NCBI GenBank assembly: GCA_020638695.1
Contig: JACKIB010000002.1
Span: forward strand, 62,001 to 126,000
Length of the DNA stretch: 64,000 nucleotides
Direction of reading: 5' to 3'
From: Planctomycetota bacterium
Lineage (GTDB): Bacteria > Planctomycetota > UBA1135 > UBA2386
Below the pieces are notes generated by a model, which saw only the letters and a list, made by a program, of their open reading frames with translations, searched no databases and was not told where the DNA came from. This document shows, one piece after another, positions 25,861 through 35,137 of this stretch; the first letter of the stretch is position 1, and each line of letters starts with the position of its first letter. A program made the translations under genes and the position numbers.

Positions 25861-27114
25861 TCAGCTCAGTCCGGCGCGGGACCCACCCGTCGCCCGCCAG
25901 CGCGGCTCGGCCGGACCCCCGGAGGCGAACGCTCGCCCGCGTTCGGAATCCACTGTGGCAGCTGCCAACGGCGCACTGTCCACCCGGCGCGGCTGCAGCA
26001 GCGTGCGCGGCGGCAACGGACCCTCGACTCCCTCTGGACAGCACAGCTGCTGCTCGCCAGCGAGGATCGCGAGGATGTCGGCCACGCGGTCCTCGTAGCG
26101 ATGCCCCTTGCTCACCAAGTCGTAGCCGGCTTGCGCGATCGCCTCGCGTTCCGCGGGGTGGTCGAGGTAGTAGGAGATTCGTTCCAGGCACTCCTCGCGG
26201 TCACGAAACCACGCCAAGTGTCGGCCGTCGACGAACAGCTTCTCGGTACCGGGTACGTAGTGGATCAGGTGAAAGCCGCGACACGCCAGCGTCAGGAAGA
26301 GCCGGTTGCTGAAGTAGTACGGCGACTGGTGGTCCTGGTTGAGGCCGAGCACGATCCGCGAGCGCGCGCAGATCTCGGCGTAGTCGGACGGCCGGGCCTC
26401 GCGCGCGAAACGCAGCTGCGGGTAGCGACGCAGGTACGGCAACCACGGTTCGACCCGCCCGAAGATGTCGATCCGATGCCACTGCGCCAACCAAGCGAGA
26501 AACCCGGAACGATCGCCGGTGTGCCCCGGGCCGCCGATGAACGCGATGTCGCGGTCGTAGGTGATCGGCTGCTCAGCCTGGTAGGGCTCGTGGAACTTCG
26601 GCGAGAAGCCGCTCAGCATGAACGTCGACGCGTCGATGCCATGGGAACGGTACTCGCGCACCAACCGCGGCGTCGACAGGCACAGCAGGCGGACGTCGCG
26701 CACGTAGTCGATGTGCGCCGGATCGGTCTCGGTCTGCTCCTCCATCCACACCACGGTAGGCACCTCCCGCGAGAACGCGGCCATCAGGTCGCGCGGCAGG
26801 TCGTGGTAGAACACGAACAACAGGTCGGGGTCGAACCGCTTGCGGATGTAGCGGGTCAGCAGGTGCATTCCGAACCTGCCGAAGTAGCGCTTCAGGAACG
26901 AGCAGTTGACCCAGTTCACCTCGAGCCCGTGCTGCTGCAGCGCGTGCACCAGAGCGCCGGTGCAACAGGTCCGCGCCTTCGTCTTGCCGAAGAACAGCAC
27001 CCGTTTGGGGCGCAACGGCGCAGGCTCATCCACGCGCCGGGCAGGACCGACCGCGTCGGAATCTCCCTGCTGCGGTGCTGGAGAACCGAAGGTCGCTAGG
27101 TCGCTGTAGGGCAT
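25861..27114 (-). CDS. CgeB-like glycosyltransferase (family 1-type)
   Basis: 417 residues. The N-terminus RVLFFGKTKARTCCTGALVHALQQHG and the C-terminal half (ICARSRIVLGLNQD, YYFSNRLFLTLACRGFHLIHYVPGTEKLF, HPAEREAIAQAGYDLVSKGH) match the CgeB/Glyco_trans_1_2 group, GT-B proteins of spore and surface glycosylation whose donors are mostly unknown. The last 50 residues (after ILAGEQQL) are Pro/Arg-rich and probably unstructured. The ATG at 27114 (MPYSDLATF) is used; the open frame upstream is shadow. First gene of a two-gene unit with the GT4 enzyme. Confidence 0.8.
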   Translation of the reverse strand: MPYSDLATFGSPAPQQGDSDAVGPARRVDEPAPLRPKRVLFFGKTKARTCCTGALVHALQQHGLEVNWVNCSFLKRYFGRFGMHLLTRYIRKRFDPDLLFVFYHDLPRDLMAAFSREVPTVVWMEEQTETDPAHIDYVRDVRLLCLSTPRLVREYRSHGIDASTFMLSGFSPKFHEPYQAEQPITYDRDIAFIGGPGHTGDRSGFLAWLAQWHRIDIFGRVEPWLPYLRRYPQLRFAREARPSDYAEICARSRIVLGLNQDHQSPYYFSNRLFLTLACRGFHLIHYVPGTEKLFVDGRHLAWFRDREECLERISYYLDHPAEREAIAQAGYDLVSKGHRYEDRVADILAILAGEQQLCCPEGVEGPLPPRTLLQPRRVDSAPLAAATVDSERGRAFASGGPAEPRWRATGGSRAGLS

Positions 27115-27469
27115 TTCGGAGAGAGACCGGTCTGACGCAAACGAGTCGGGCCGATGCGCGCCGGCGCAGCGAGCACCGACTGATCGGGTCGTTGCCGGTT
27201 CCGTCCCCGGCACCCACCGCGCCCCCATCTTGCCAAACCCGCCCGGGGATTGCACCCAAATCCCCCTGGCTGACGGGCCTGGGACGGCGTGCGATCGCCG
27301 CAGCCGAGCCAGTCGACGCCGCGCACTGCGCGATTCCGCACGCCCCGACACAGCACCACGAACAAGCGACCCGAAGTCGATGGCGGGCGCGGCCCGCGCG
27401 ATTCAGGAGCACGCCGGTGACCCGTGTGCCCCCGGGTCTGCAGCGCACCCGCGGCGGCTCCGCGCGGCG

Positions 27470-27877
27470 CTATCCGAGCTGAACCTTGGCCGGTGGCACC
27501 AAGAAGAATCGGCCGATCTCGACAGTGAGCAACCGACCGGTCTCGGTCTCCTCGAACTGATAGCTGCCCTCCATGGTTCCCCAGTGGGTGCGCAGCTTGC
27601 AGGTGCTCTTGTATTCGTACCTCTCGCCCGGGGCGAGCACCGGGTACTCGCCGACCACTCCGGGTCCGCGCACGTCGCTGCGCTCGTTGAACGCATCGCG
27701 GATCACCCAGTGGCGAGACAGCAGCTTGACCTCGCGGGTGCCTTCATTGGCGATGGTGATCCGGTACATGAACAGGAAGCTGGCGAGGTCGGGGTCGGAC
27801 TCGTCCGGCAGGTAGCGCGCCGCCGCCCGAACGCGCACTTGCTCGGTGACCGTGTCGGAATCCGGTGTCTGAATCAT
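27470..27877 (-). CDS. apaG: ApaG protein
   Basis: 135 residues, the normal ApaG length, forming an FnIII-like beta sandwich. Family blocks present are FMYRITIANEGTREVKLLSRHWVIRDA, GVVGEYPVLAPGERYEYKSTCKL and the Gly-rich GTMEGSYQFEE near the C-terminus. The bacterial protein's role is unsettled (linked to Co/Mg resistance in Salmonella, and homologous to the ApaG domain of F-box proteins). Here it is a lone minus-strand gene, not next to ksgA/apaH as in enterics. Start ATG at 27877. Confidence 0.93.
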   Translation of the reverse strand: MIQTPDSDTVTEQVRVRAAARYLPDESDPDLASFLFMYRITIANEGTREVKLLSRHWVIRDAFNERSDVRGPGVVGEYPVLAPGERYEYKSTCKLRTHWGTMEGSYQFEETETGRLLTVEIGRFFLVPPAKVQLG

Positions 27878-28010
27878 GGGTGTTCGGAGCCTGTGCTGTG
27901 CCGTCGCACACTATCCCGGGCTGCGGGCGATGCAACCGCCGCCGGGGCACTCACGGAGCCTTCACCGGCGCGTTCGTCCACACCGAAACCGGGAGAAATA
28001 CCGCGGCCCG

Positions 28011-29204
28011 TCAGCCGGAGGTCGCCGGGCGGTTGCCGCGGCGCACCTTCGCCCGGTGGCTGAACGACGCCAATACGTCCGGGCGGCCCATGTTGGCCAC
28101 CGAGCAGTTGGCGCACACATCGCGCAACTCCATCTCCCGGATCTGCCGGCGCAGTTCGGTGAACTTCTCGCCGGTCCAGATCTCGCGGAAGCTCTGCGTC
28201 TTGAAGTCGCCGAACGTCGTGAACTCGAACCAGGAGCCGCAGGGGAACACCGTCCCGTCGGGGTTCACGTGGATGTAGTACCACGGGAAGTAGCAGGCCC
28301 GGCGGTGATCGTCCTTCTTCTTGGCCTTCAGCAGGAACTCGTCGATCTTGTGGTTGAGGTACGCCGCGACGTCGAGCGACCCTTCGACGCCGACCATCTC
28401 GTCCGATTGCCGCAGCGCACTGCCGCCCCCGTCGTCGCTGCGCGTGGCATCCAGCAGGTCGCCATCGGGCCGACCTGCGGCGAGCTTCTCGGGGATCTCC
28501 ATCGGCAACATCACCTGCATGCCGACCTCGTCGGCAACCCGCCGCATCTCGCGCAGCGTGGCGTTGCACAGCCGCGGATCGTTGACCAGGGTCTCGTTCT
28601 CGATCCCCAGTCCACCCATCACCGCCATGTGGACGAAGTTCATCTGGGTGACGCCCTTGTCGCGCATCAGCCGGATCAGGTCGGGCATCTCGCGGATGTT
28701 CGACCGCATCAGCACCGCGGTGGCGGACAGGTGCGGCAGGTCCGAACCGGAGGCCTGCTTGACCTCCCGCACCAGATCGAACCGGTCCATCAGCGACTCC
28801 CACTTCGCGGGCGGTCGGATGCGCTCGAAGGTCTCCTTGGTGGCCCCATCGATCGACACCGTCATCAACGGCATCTGCACCTCGATCACCTTCTCCATGA
28901 TGCGGCGATTCATCGCCAGCAGGTTGGTGGAGAAGTGGAAGTTCGGAACCCCGTGCTCCCGACACAGCTCGAGTGCGCGCGGCAGGTCCTTGGCGAGCAG
29001 CGGCTCGGCGCTGGACGACAGCACCACGTCGTGGGCGATCGGGAACAACTCGCTGCCGACCTTCTCCAGCAGCTCACCTCCCATCGTCACCTTGCTCTCC
29101 TGGAAGTCCGGGTGGGCGAAGTGGCACATGATGCAGCGCAGCTGGCAGCGCGTGACCATGTCCAGCTTGACGCGGAGGAAGCGCTTCTCGCGGATGACGG
29201 GCAT
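28011..29204 (-). CDS. Radical SAM protein with SPASM-type C-terminal cluster domain
   Basis: 397 residues. The 4Fe-4S radical SAM motif CxxxCxxC is CQLRCIMC (about residues 20-27). The TIM-barrel core has VVLSSSAEPLLAKDL and LMTVSIDGATKETFERI (the SPASM-family SIDG motif). The C-terminus holds CYFPWYYIHVNPDGTVFPCGS and later VCANCSV, an auxiliary-cluster domain. Such enzymes modify peptides, proteins or small molecules. No precursor peptide gene lies next to it, so the substrate is unknown. It is divergent from the DUF72 gene across 277 nt with no visible structured element. Confidence 0.88.
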   Translation of the reverse strand: MPVIREKRFLRVKLDMVTRCQLRCIMCHFAHPDFQESKVTMGGELLEKVGSELFPIAHDVVLSSSAEPLLAKDLPRALELCREHGVPNFHFSTNLLAMNRRIMEKVIEVQMPLMTVSIDGATKETFERIRPPAKWESLMDRFDLVREVKQASGSDLPHLSATAVLMRSNIREMPDLIRLMRDKGVTQMNFVHMAVMGGLGIENETLVNDPRLCNATLREMRRVADEVGMQVMLPMEIPEKLAAGRPDGDLLDATRSDDGGGSALRQSDEMVGVEGSLDVAAYLNHKIDEFLLKAKKKDDHRRACYFPWYYIHVNPDGTVFPCGSWFEFTTFGDFKTQSFREIWTGEKFTELRRQIREMELRDVCANCSVANMGRPDVLASFSHRAKVRRGNRPATSG

Positions 29205-29481
29205 TGGTGCGGGGTCGACGAATCGGGGATTCGGGAGCGGAGGAGTATAGGGTCTGGGTGCGCGCGCGCCGGTCCGCTGTCGCGGACGCGTGCCGCAACA
29301 GTCGACGATACGGGTACTTGCACCCTCGGGAAGCGCGCGGATCCCACCCCAGGGGACGCACGCACGCCGGAGTGCACGGTCGGCGACGTCCGGCGGTCGA
29401 GTCAGACCGCGGCGGCCGCGACCCCGATCGAATCGTCCGGGCAGTTGCTGGATTCGCCACCGCCCGGCTCATGATGCCCGG

Positions 29482-30333
29482 ATGGGCGTCCTGCGCTACG
29501 GCACCTCGAGCTGGTCGGAGAAGACCTGGGTCGGTCCGTTCTACCCGCCGGGCACCGTGCCCGGAGACTATCTCGGGCACTACGCGACGCAGTTCTCCAC
29601 CGTCGAGGCGGACGTCACCTACTACCGCATCCCGGACCACAAGCTGGTGGCGGGGTGGCACCTCAAGACGCCCGAGGGGTTCGTGATGGCGGCGAAGTTC
29701 CCGCGCAGCATCGTGCACGGCGGCGCCGATGCGACCCCGAACCCGGACACCTTGCTGCAGCCGGATCGGGTCGGCGGGGACACCGAGGAGTTTCTCGGCG
29801 CGATGCGCGGCCTGGGGGACAAGTGCGGCCCGTTGGTACTGCAGCTGCCGTACTTCAACCGCAGCGTGTTCCCCGACCAGCGCGCGTTCCTCGGCCGGCT
29901 CGACGCGTTCCTAGGCACCCTGCCGAATGGCTTCCGCTATGCGGTCGAGGTGCGCAACAAGGGATGGCTGAACCGCGCCTTGCTGGACTTGCTGCGCCGG
30001 CACCGCGCCGCGCTGGTGCTGGTCGACCTCGCCTACATGCCGCATCCGGATCAGCTCGCACTCGACCTGGTCACCACCGACTTCCTCTACGTGCGGTTGA
30101 TCGGCGACCGCAAGGCGGTGGAAGAGCGCACACGGACCTTCGACCGGATCGTCATCGACCACACCCGCCGGTTGGAGCGGTGGGCACGTCTCCTCGAACG
30201 TCTCGTCGAGAAGGTCCCGATCGGCTACGTGTACGCCAACAACCACTACGCGGGCCACGGGCCGGCGACGATCCGCCAGCTGGCGGACCTACTGCCGGCG
30301 GCCGTGGTCAGGAGCGCCCCTACCCGACCATGA
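29482..30333 (+). CDS. DUF72 family protein
   Basis: 283 residues in a TIM-barrel-like fold. DUF72 hallmarks are LRYGTSSWSEKTW near the start, FSTVEADVTYYRIP, FVMAAKFPRSIVHG, LVLQLPYFNRSVF, YAVEVRNKGWL and the final VYANNHYAGHGPATIRQL. The biochemical role of the family is not established; structures resemble xylose isomerase-like barrels. ATG at 29482. Its TGA overlaps the ATG of the next gene, the first of three consecutive ATGA junctions. Confidence 0.9.
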   Translation: MGVLRYGTSSWSEKTWVGPFYPPGTVPGDYLGHYATQFSTVEADVTYYRIPDHKLVAGWHLKTPEGFVMAAKFPRSIVHGGADATPNPDTLLQPDRVGGDTEEFLGAMRGLGDKCGPLVLQLPYFNRSVFPDQRAFLGRLDAFLGTLPNGFRYAVEVRNKGWLNRALLDLLRRHRAALVLVDLAYMPHPDQLALDLVTTDFLYVRLIGDRKAVEERTRTFDRIVIDHTRRLERWARLLERLVEKVPIGYVYANNHYAGHGPATIRQLADLLPAAVVRSAPTRP

Positions 30334-31535
30334 ACCCACTCCGCGCCCACTGGCAGCTCGACCCGGAGATCACCTTCCTCAACCACGGCTCGTTCGGCGC
30401 CTGCCCGACTACCGTGTCCGCGGTCCAGACGGAACTGCGCACACGAATCGAGCGCGAGCCGGTGGCGTTCTTCATGCGGGAATGCGAAGGGCTGCTCGAC
30501 GCGGCCCGCGCCGCCCTGGCCGCATTCGTCGGCGCACCGGCGGACGACATCGCCCTGGTGCGCAACGCCACTGCCGGGGTGAACACGGTGCTGCGATCGC
30601 TGGAGCTCGGGCCCGGCGACGAACTGCTCACTACCGACCACGTCTACAACGCCTGCCGCAACGCGCTGCACCACGTGGCCGACCGCGCCGGGGCACGGGT
30701 GGTGGTGGCGGACGTCCCGTTCCCGCTGCGCGATGATGGCGCCGTGGTCGACGCGGTGCTCGGCGCGGTGTCGCCGCACACCGTACTGGTGTTGCTCGAC
30801 CACATCACCAGCCCGACCGGGCTGGTACTACCGGTCGATCGGATCGTCGCCGCACTGCGCCAGCGGGGCGTCGACAGCCTGGTCGACGGAGCCCACGCCC
30901 CGGGGATGGTGGAACTCGACCTCACCGCGCTCGGCGCGACCTACTACACCGGCAACTGCCACAAATGGCTGTGCACCCCCAAGGGCTCGGCGTTCCTCTA
31001 CGTCCACCCGGACCGCCAGCCGCGGATCCGCCCGCTGTCGATCAGCCACGGGGCGAACTCGCCACGCACCGATCGGAGTCGATTCCGGCTCGAGTTCGAC
31101 TGGGCGGGCACCGACGACCCGACGCCGTGGCTGTGCATCCCGGCGGCGCTCGAGTGGCTCGGCCAGCTGTTCCCGGGCGGGTGGCCGGAGCTGCGCCGGC
31201 ACAACCACGAGCTGGCGGTCGCCGGGCGGGCGGTGCTGCTCGAAGCACTCGGCGTCGCCGAGGCCCCGGCACCCGAGTCCATGCTCGGCAGCCTCGCCGC
31301 GGTACCGATCCCCGCGCGCACCGATGGCGCGGGTACGAGCCCGATGACCATCGATCCGCTGCAGGACTGGCTGTTCCACGAACACCGCATCGAGGTACCG
31401 GTGATGTCGTGGCCAGCGGCGCCACGGCGCTTGCTGCGCATTGCCGCACAGGCCTACAACCATCTCGACGATTACCGCCGGCTCGGTGCCGCGCTGGCGG
31501 CGGTCCCGGACTCGCTCGGCGGCAACCGATCATGA
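30330..31535 (+). CDS. Class V aminotransferase-fold PLP enzyme (isopenicillin N epimerase-like)
   Basis: 401 residues. The start FLNHGSFGACP is the hallmark of the isopenicillin N epimerase/cysteine desulfurase-like branch of fold-type I PLP enzymes. PLP is held by VDGAHAPGMVELDL (Asp) and the Schiff-base Lys in YYTGNCHKWLCTPKGSAFL (about residue 212). Members epimerise or desulfurise amino-acid derivatives; the substrate is unknown, and there is no beta-lactam pathway nearby. Both ends overlap neighbours by ATGA, so it is co-translated with DUF72 and Nudix. Confidence 0.87.
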   Translation: MNPLRAHWQLDPEITFLNHGSFGACPTTVSAVQTELRTRIEREPVAFFMRECEGLLDAARAALAAFVGAPADDIALVRNATAGVNTVLRSLELGPGDELLTTDHVYNACRNALHHVADRAGARVVVADVPFPLRDDGAVVDAVLGAVSPHTVLVLLDHITSPTGLVLPVDRIVAALRQRGVDSLVDGAHAPGMVELDLTALGATYYTGNCHKWLCTPKGSAFLYVHPDRQPRIRPLSISHGANSPRTDRSRFRLEFDWAGTDDPTPWLCIPAALEWLGQLFPGGWPELRRHNHELAVAGRAVLLEALGVAEAPAPESMLGSLAAVPIPARTDGAGTSPMTIDPLQDWLFHEHRIEVPVMSWPAAPRRLLRIAAQAYNHLDDYRRLGAALAAVPDSLGGNRS

Positions 31536-32206
31536 AGCGCAGGCAGTTCTGTTATCCCTACCCCCGCCCCGCGGTGACGGTCGACGTCGCGGTGTTCACC
31601 ACCGATCCGGTCCGCCCAGGGACGATCCCCCCGCTGCGCGTGCTGCTGATCCGCCGCGGGGACGACCCGTTCGCCGGCCGCTGGGCGCTGCCGGGTGGAT
31701 TCGTCGATCAGGACGAGGACCTCGCGGATGCCGCCCGACGCGAACTGATCGAGGAGACCGGGCTCGGAGTTCCGCTCGGTCCGCAGCTCGGTGCCTACGG
31801 CACGCCGGGGCGCGACCCGCGCGGCCACACCGTGTCGGCGGTGTACTTGGCCTGGGTAGCCGAACGACCCGCGGTGCAGGCCGGTGACGATGCCGCCGAC
31901 GCGCGATTCCACGATGCGCGGCGCCCGCCCGGGTTGGCGTTCGACCATCGCGTGGTGCTGCGCGACGCGGTTGCACACCTGCGGTCGCTGCACGGCATGC
32001 GCGACGACGAGCCATGGCTGTCCATGCTGCCGGGCACGTTCTCGCTGGGCGACGCCGCGCGACTGCGCGCCGCCGCACTCGGCACGGAACTCGACACGGC
32101 ACTGCGCGCCGCGACCCTGCGGCGACTCCGCGGATCCGCGGCGCTGCGCGAACTCCCCCGGTCGGGGCGGGAGCCGCGCTTCAGCCTGAGGAGTCGCGGG
32201 CGATGA
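31532..32206 (+). CDS. Nudix hydrolase
   Basis: 224 residues. The Nudix box is complete: GGFVDQDEDLADAARRELIEE then TGLG, preceded by RWALPGGF. The N-terminus (RPAVTVDVAVFTTD) and the C-terminal extension of about 90 residues resemble the NrtR/ADP-ribose pyrophosphatase-like group, but I see no clear winged-helix DNA-binding domain, so plain hydrolysis of a nucleoside diphosphate derivative is likelier. It has ATGA overlaps at both ends. Confidence 0.88.
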   Translation: MKRRQFCYPYPRPAVTVDVAVFTTDPVRPGTIPPLRVLLIRRGDDPFAGRWALPGGFVDQDEDLADAARRELIEETGLGVPLGPQLGAYGTPGRDPRGHTVSAVYLAWVAERPAVQAGDDAADARFHDARRPPGLAFDHRVVLRDAVAHLRSLHGMRDDEPWLSMLPGTFSLGDAARLRAAALGTELDTALRAATLRRLRGSAALRELPRSGREPRFSLRSRGR

Positions 32207-33300
32207 ACCCCGGCGAGACGATGGATCCGGTCACCGCGGCGGCACAGGACTTCCGCGCCGCGGTGCGCGAGTTTCGCAGCAACGTCGAAGTGCGCCGGCT
32301 GATGTTCGTGGTCGCCAACGTACTGGTCCCGGCCTTGGTGATGGCTGCCGCCGACGCCATGTCCGGTGCCGACTACCCGCCCGAGCTCGCGTTCGTACCG
32401 CGTCGAATCCTCAGCCTGACCGGCGGGATCGCTGCGCTCAGCGGGTTGCTGATCGGCCTGGTGTTGGCGCGCTGCCACATGGGCATGGTGATCCAAGGCA
32501 ACAAGCTGGCCAAGGTGCTGCACGGCCGACTCGAACTCGCGCCCGTGAACCTGCTGGGCGTGACACCGAACTTCCTGCTGCTCACCGGGATCTCCGCGGC
32601 GGGCGGCCTGTGCTTGGCGTGCATCGCCTGGGGCCTCGCATGGTGGCTCAGCGCGCTGCTCGGCGCGGCGCTGCTCGTCGTGCTGATGGCCATGTTGCTG
32701 CGCGACCACCGCCGTGCCCTGGCCACCGCCCGTCGGCTGGACGCGGCGTGGACCCATGCCCCGATCGCGATCGAGCTACGCGAGCAACACGCGACCGACT
32801 CGCTGGAGGACACCACCGCCGACATCGCAGTGGTGGTGACGATGGCCGCAGCGCTGTTCGCCGGGGCGTTCAACGCACTGACCAACGTCGGCGGCATCGC
32901 CGACCAGCTGGTACTGGAGATCCCACCGCACACGCTGAAGCGCGTGGCAGTCCCCACGCTGGCGTGGTTCATGGTGGTTTCGCTGCTGCTGTCGTGCCGG
33001 ATGGTGGTTCGGCTGCGGATCGCGCTGGCCCAGCACTCGTCGACCCTTGCCGGGCTTCGGCAGGAGCCGGACGACCCGTGGCGGTTCAAGCCACTGGAGA
33101 GGACCTTCCTGCTCTACGGGATCGTCCTGGTGCTCGCCTGCGCAAGCGGCGGGATCGCCGGCCGGTCGCTGGGCAGCGGGGTGGCGGCCTGGGTCGCGAC
33201 CGGCGCCCTCGCGATGGCGGGGCTATGCTGGTACCCGTTCGCGCTGCGGCTGGCGCGGACTACTCGTGAGCAACGTCGCCAGATCGCACAAGGTCGCTGA
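32203..33300 (+). CDS. Multi-pass membrane protein, unknown; 3' end inside a repeat element
   Basis: 365 residues with about seven hydrophobic segments (VANVLVPALVMAAADAM, IAALSGLLIGLVLA, FLLLTGISAAGGLCLACIAW, LLGAALLVVLMAML, a central FNALTNVGG segment, FMVVSLLLSC, and two near the C-terminus). No family recognised. The last 15 or so codons (ARTTREQRRQIAQGR) and the TGA lie within palindromic element A2, which begins at about 33254, so the original 3' end was replaced or extended by the repeat. ATGA overlap with Nudix makes it the fourth gene of the cluster. Confidence 0.75.
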   Translation: MNPGETMDPVTAAAQDFRAAVREFRSNVEVRRLMFVVANVLVPALVMAAADAMSGADYPPELAFVPRRILSLTGGIAALSGLLIGLVLARCHMGMVIQGNKLAKVLHGRLELAPVNLLGVTPNFLLLTGISAAGGLCLACIAWGLAWWLSALLGAALLVVLMAMLLRDHRRALATARRLDAAWTHAPIAIELREQHATDSLEDTTADIAVVVTMAAALFAGAFNALTNVGGIADQLVLEIPPHTLKRVAVPTLAWFMVVSLLLSCRMVVRLRIALAQHSSTLAGLRQEPDDPWRFKPLERTFLLYGIVLVLACASGGIAGRSLGSGVAAWVATGALAMAGLCWYPFALRLARTTREQRRQIAQGR

Positions 33301-33424
33301 TGGCAAGGAGAACAGCAGGTTCGGCCCGGAGGCGGGGTGCCTCTCCGCGAGGAGCAGGTTCCGACGTCCGACGAGGCCCGCAGCGACGTTGCGCACTCGC
33401 AGCTTTCGCCACGAATGATCCGGG
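33254..33424 (+). repeat. Palindromic repeat family A, full copy (A2)
   Basis: 171 bp, same orientation as A5. Inverted termini are CGCGGACTACTCGTGAG at the left and (reverse complement of the right end) CCCGGATCATTCGTGG. The inside follows A5 step by step: CGCCAGATCGCACAAGG, TGGCAAGGAGAACAGCAGG, GGAGGCGGGGTGCC, GAGGAGCAGGTTCCGACG. It overlaps the end of the upstream membrane-protein gene and is followed at once by family C element C2. Confidence 0.8.
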
Positions 33425-33427
33425 CTC

Positions 33428-33589
33428 GGAGTCCGCGCCACAGAAATGACAATTCAGGAGATCCGCGCCATCCAGCAGCCGTCTCCCCGCGAAAGCCTCG
33501 CCGAACCCACCAATCCGGCTGTGCTTCGGGCGGTGACCTGCGCCGAAATCCACGCACCTCCTGACCCGTCCATCTGAGGCCCGGGCTCC
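33428..33589 (+). repeat. Palindromic repeat family C copy (C2)
   Basis: 162 bp. Left end GGAGTCCGCGCCACAG and right end (reverse complement) GGAGCCCGGGCCTCAG are imperfect inverted repeats. Its sequence matches the reverse complement of C1 at 55429-55583, for example ATTCAGGAGATCCGCGCC, CGAAAGCCTCGCCGA, GACCTGCGCCGAAATCCACG and CACGCACCTCCTGA. It sits directly after A2, as C1 sits directly after A5, although in the opposite orientation. The remaining 120 nt up to the efflux gene show nothing distinctive. Confidence 0.8.
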
Positions 33590-33709
33590 TGCGCCGGCGG
33601 CACGCCCGCGGGCGCCGTAACCTGCCCACGCCCCGACGCGCAATTCCCCGCAGATCGCACGCATTCCCGCGGCCCGTGACCCGATAGGTCCACAGGGTCC
33701 CGACCAGTG

Positions 33710-35137
33710 ATGAGCCTGCTTCCTACCCGACCGTACCCCCTCGCGACGCTGTGCCTCATCGCCGGGGCGTGCGCCGGCCCGTCGCGGACCGACCCATCGA
33801 GTGTCGTCGTCCCCCCCCCGGTTCGATGGGGGAGCGCCTCGGCGTCTGGCACGGTGGACCCCGATTGGTGGCACAAGCTGGGCTCGGCGGCCCTGACCGC
33901 GGCGATCCGCCGCGCCCTGGTGCACAATCACGACCTGCAGGCCGCTCAGGCGCGGGTCGCCGCCGCCGTCCGGCAGGCCCAGGTCGCCGGCGCGGCGCGC
34001 ATCCCGGAGTTCAGCCTCGGCGGCAACGCCGGTCGCCAGCGGTCGGTGTTCGTCGGCTTCCCGGGTGGTTCCGGCAGGCGGCCGCTGGTCAACCTCTACA
34101 ACTCCTTCGGGGTCAACCTGAACGCCGCGTGGGAAGTCGACCTCTGGGGGCGACTGCGCGCCGGGCGCGACGCGGCGACGGCCGAGGCGCGGGCGACCCT
34201 GCACGACCTGCGCGCGGCACGGCAGTCGATCGCCGGTCAGGTGGCGAAGGCGTGGTTCGCCGCCGTCGAAGCGGGCCAGCAGGTCGCGCTGGCGCGCACG
34301 ACCGCCGCCAGCTACCGCGCATCCGAAGCACAGGTCGAAGACCGTTTCCGCCGCGGAGTTCGCCCGGCGCTCGACCTTCGTCTGGCTCGATCGAGACGCA
34401 TGGCGGCGCAGGCCCGCGAACTCGGGTTCGCGGAGCAGCTGCAGCGGGCGGTGCGGCAGCTCGAACTGCTGACCGGAACCTACCCGGCGGGACGTACCGA
34501 GTTGCCAGAGCAGCTGCCCGTGCCGACCGCACCCATTCCGGCGGGTCTGCCCGCCGAATTGGTCCGACGCCGGCCCGACGTGCGCGCCGCCGAGGAGCGG
34601 TTGGTCGCAGCCGGGTTCCGCGTCGACGAGGCGCAGGCGGCGCTCTACCCGCGGCTCGATCTGTCCGGGCGCACCGGAACCACCAGCGACGACATCAAGG
34701 ACCTGCTCGATCTCGACTTCCTGATCTGGAACGCGGCCGCCAATCTGGTCGGCCCGATCCTCGACGGCGGCCGGCGCCGCAACGCGGCCGAACTCGCCGC
34801 AGCGCGCGAGAACGAAGCGATCGCGGCATTCGCCCAGCGCTCACTGCACGCCTACACGGAAGTGGAATCGCTGCTCGCCGCACGCGGCTTCCTCACGGGT
34901 CGCCTCGAGCGACTCACCGCTGCGGAAGGCGAATCCCGACGGGCCAGCGTGTTGGCCGAGGAGCGGTATCGCAGCGGGCTGGGCGACTTCATCGCCGTGC
35001 TCGAAGCGCAACGCGGCGCGCTGGAACTGTCGGCACAGGTGCTGACCGCCCGCCGCCTGCTGCTCGACCTGCGCGTCGACCTCCACCTCGCCTTGGGCGG
35101 CGGTTTCGAGCACGAAGGAGCCAAGCTGTCGCCATGA
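33710..35137 (+). CDS. Outer-membrane efflux lipoprotein (NodT/OprM-like)
   Basis: 475 residues. A lipoprotein-type signal (LATLCLIAGACAG, Cys near residue 22) is followed by two halves of the TolC fold: GLARIPEFSLGGNAG-type strands, NAAWEVDLWGRLRAGRDAA (the E-x-D-x-W-G-R motif of NodT proteins), RRPDVRAAEERLVAAGFRVDEAQAALYPRLDLSG, and a C-terminal coiled helix pair with YRSGLGDFIAVLEAQR. It forms the outer-membrane exit duct of an RND pump. ATG at 33710, one codon after an alternative GTG. ATGA overlap with the adaptor gene. Confidence 0.92.
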   Translation: MSLLPTRPYPLATLCLIAGACAGPSRTDPSSVVVPPPVRWGSASASGTVDPDWWHKLGSAALTAAIRRALVHNHDLQAAQARVAAAVRQAQVAGAARIPEFSLGGNAGRQRSVFVGFPGGSGRRPLVNLYNSFGVNLNAAWEVDLWGRLRAGRDAATAEARATLHDLRAARQSIAGQVAKAWFAAVEAGQQVALARTTAASYRASEAQVEDRFRRGVRPALDLRLARSRRMAAQARELGFAEQLQRAVRQLELLTGTYPAGRTELPEQLPVPTAPIPAGLPAELVRRRPDVRAAEERLVAAGFRVDEAQAALYPRLDLSGRTGTTSDDIKDLLDLDFLIWNAAANLVGPILDGGRRRNAAELAAARENEAIAAFAQRSLHAYTEVESLLAARGFLTGRLERLTAAEGESRRASVLAEERYRSGLGDFIAVLEAQRGALELSAQVLTARRLLLDLRVDLHLALGGGFEHEGAKLSP

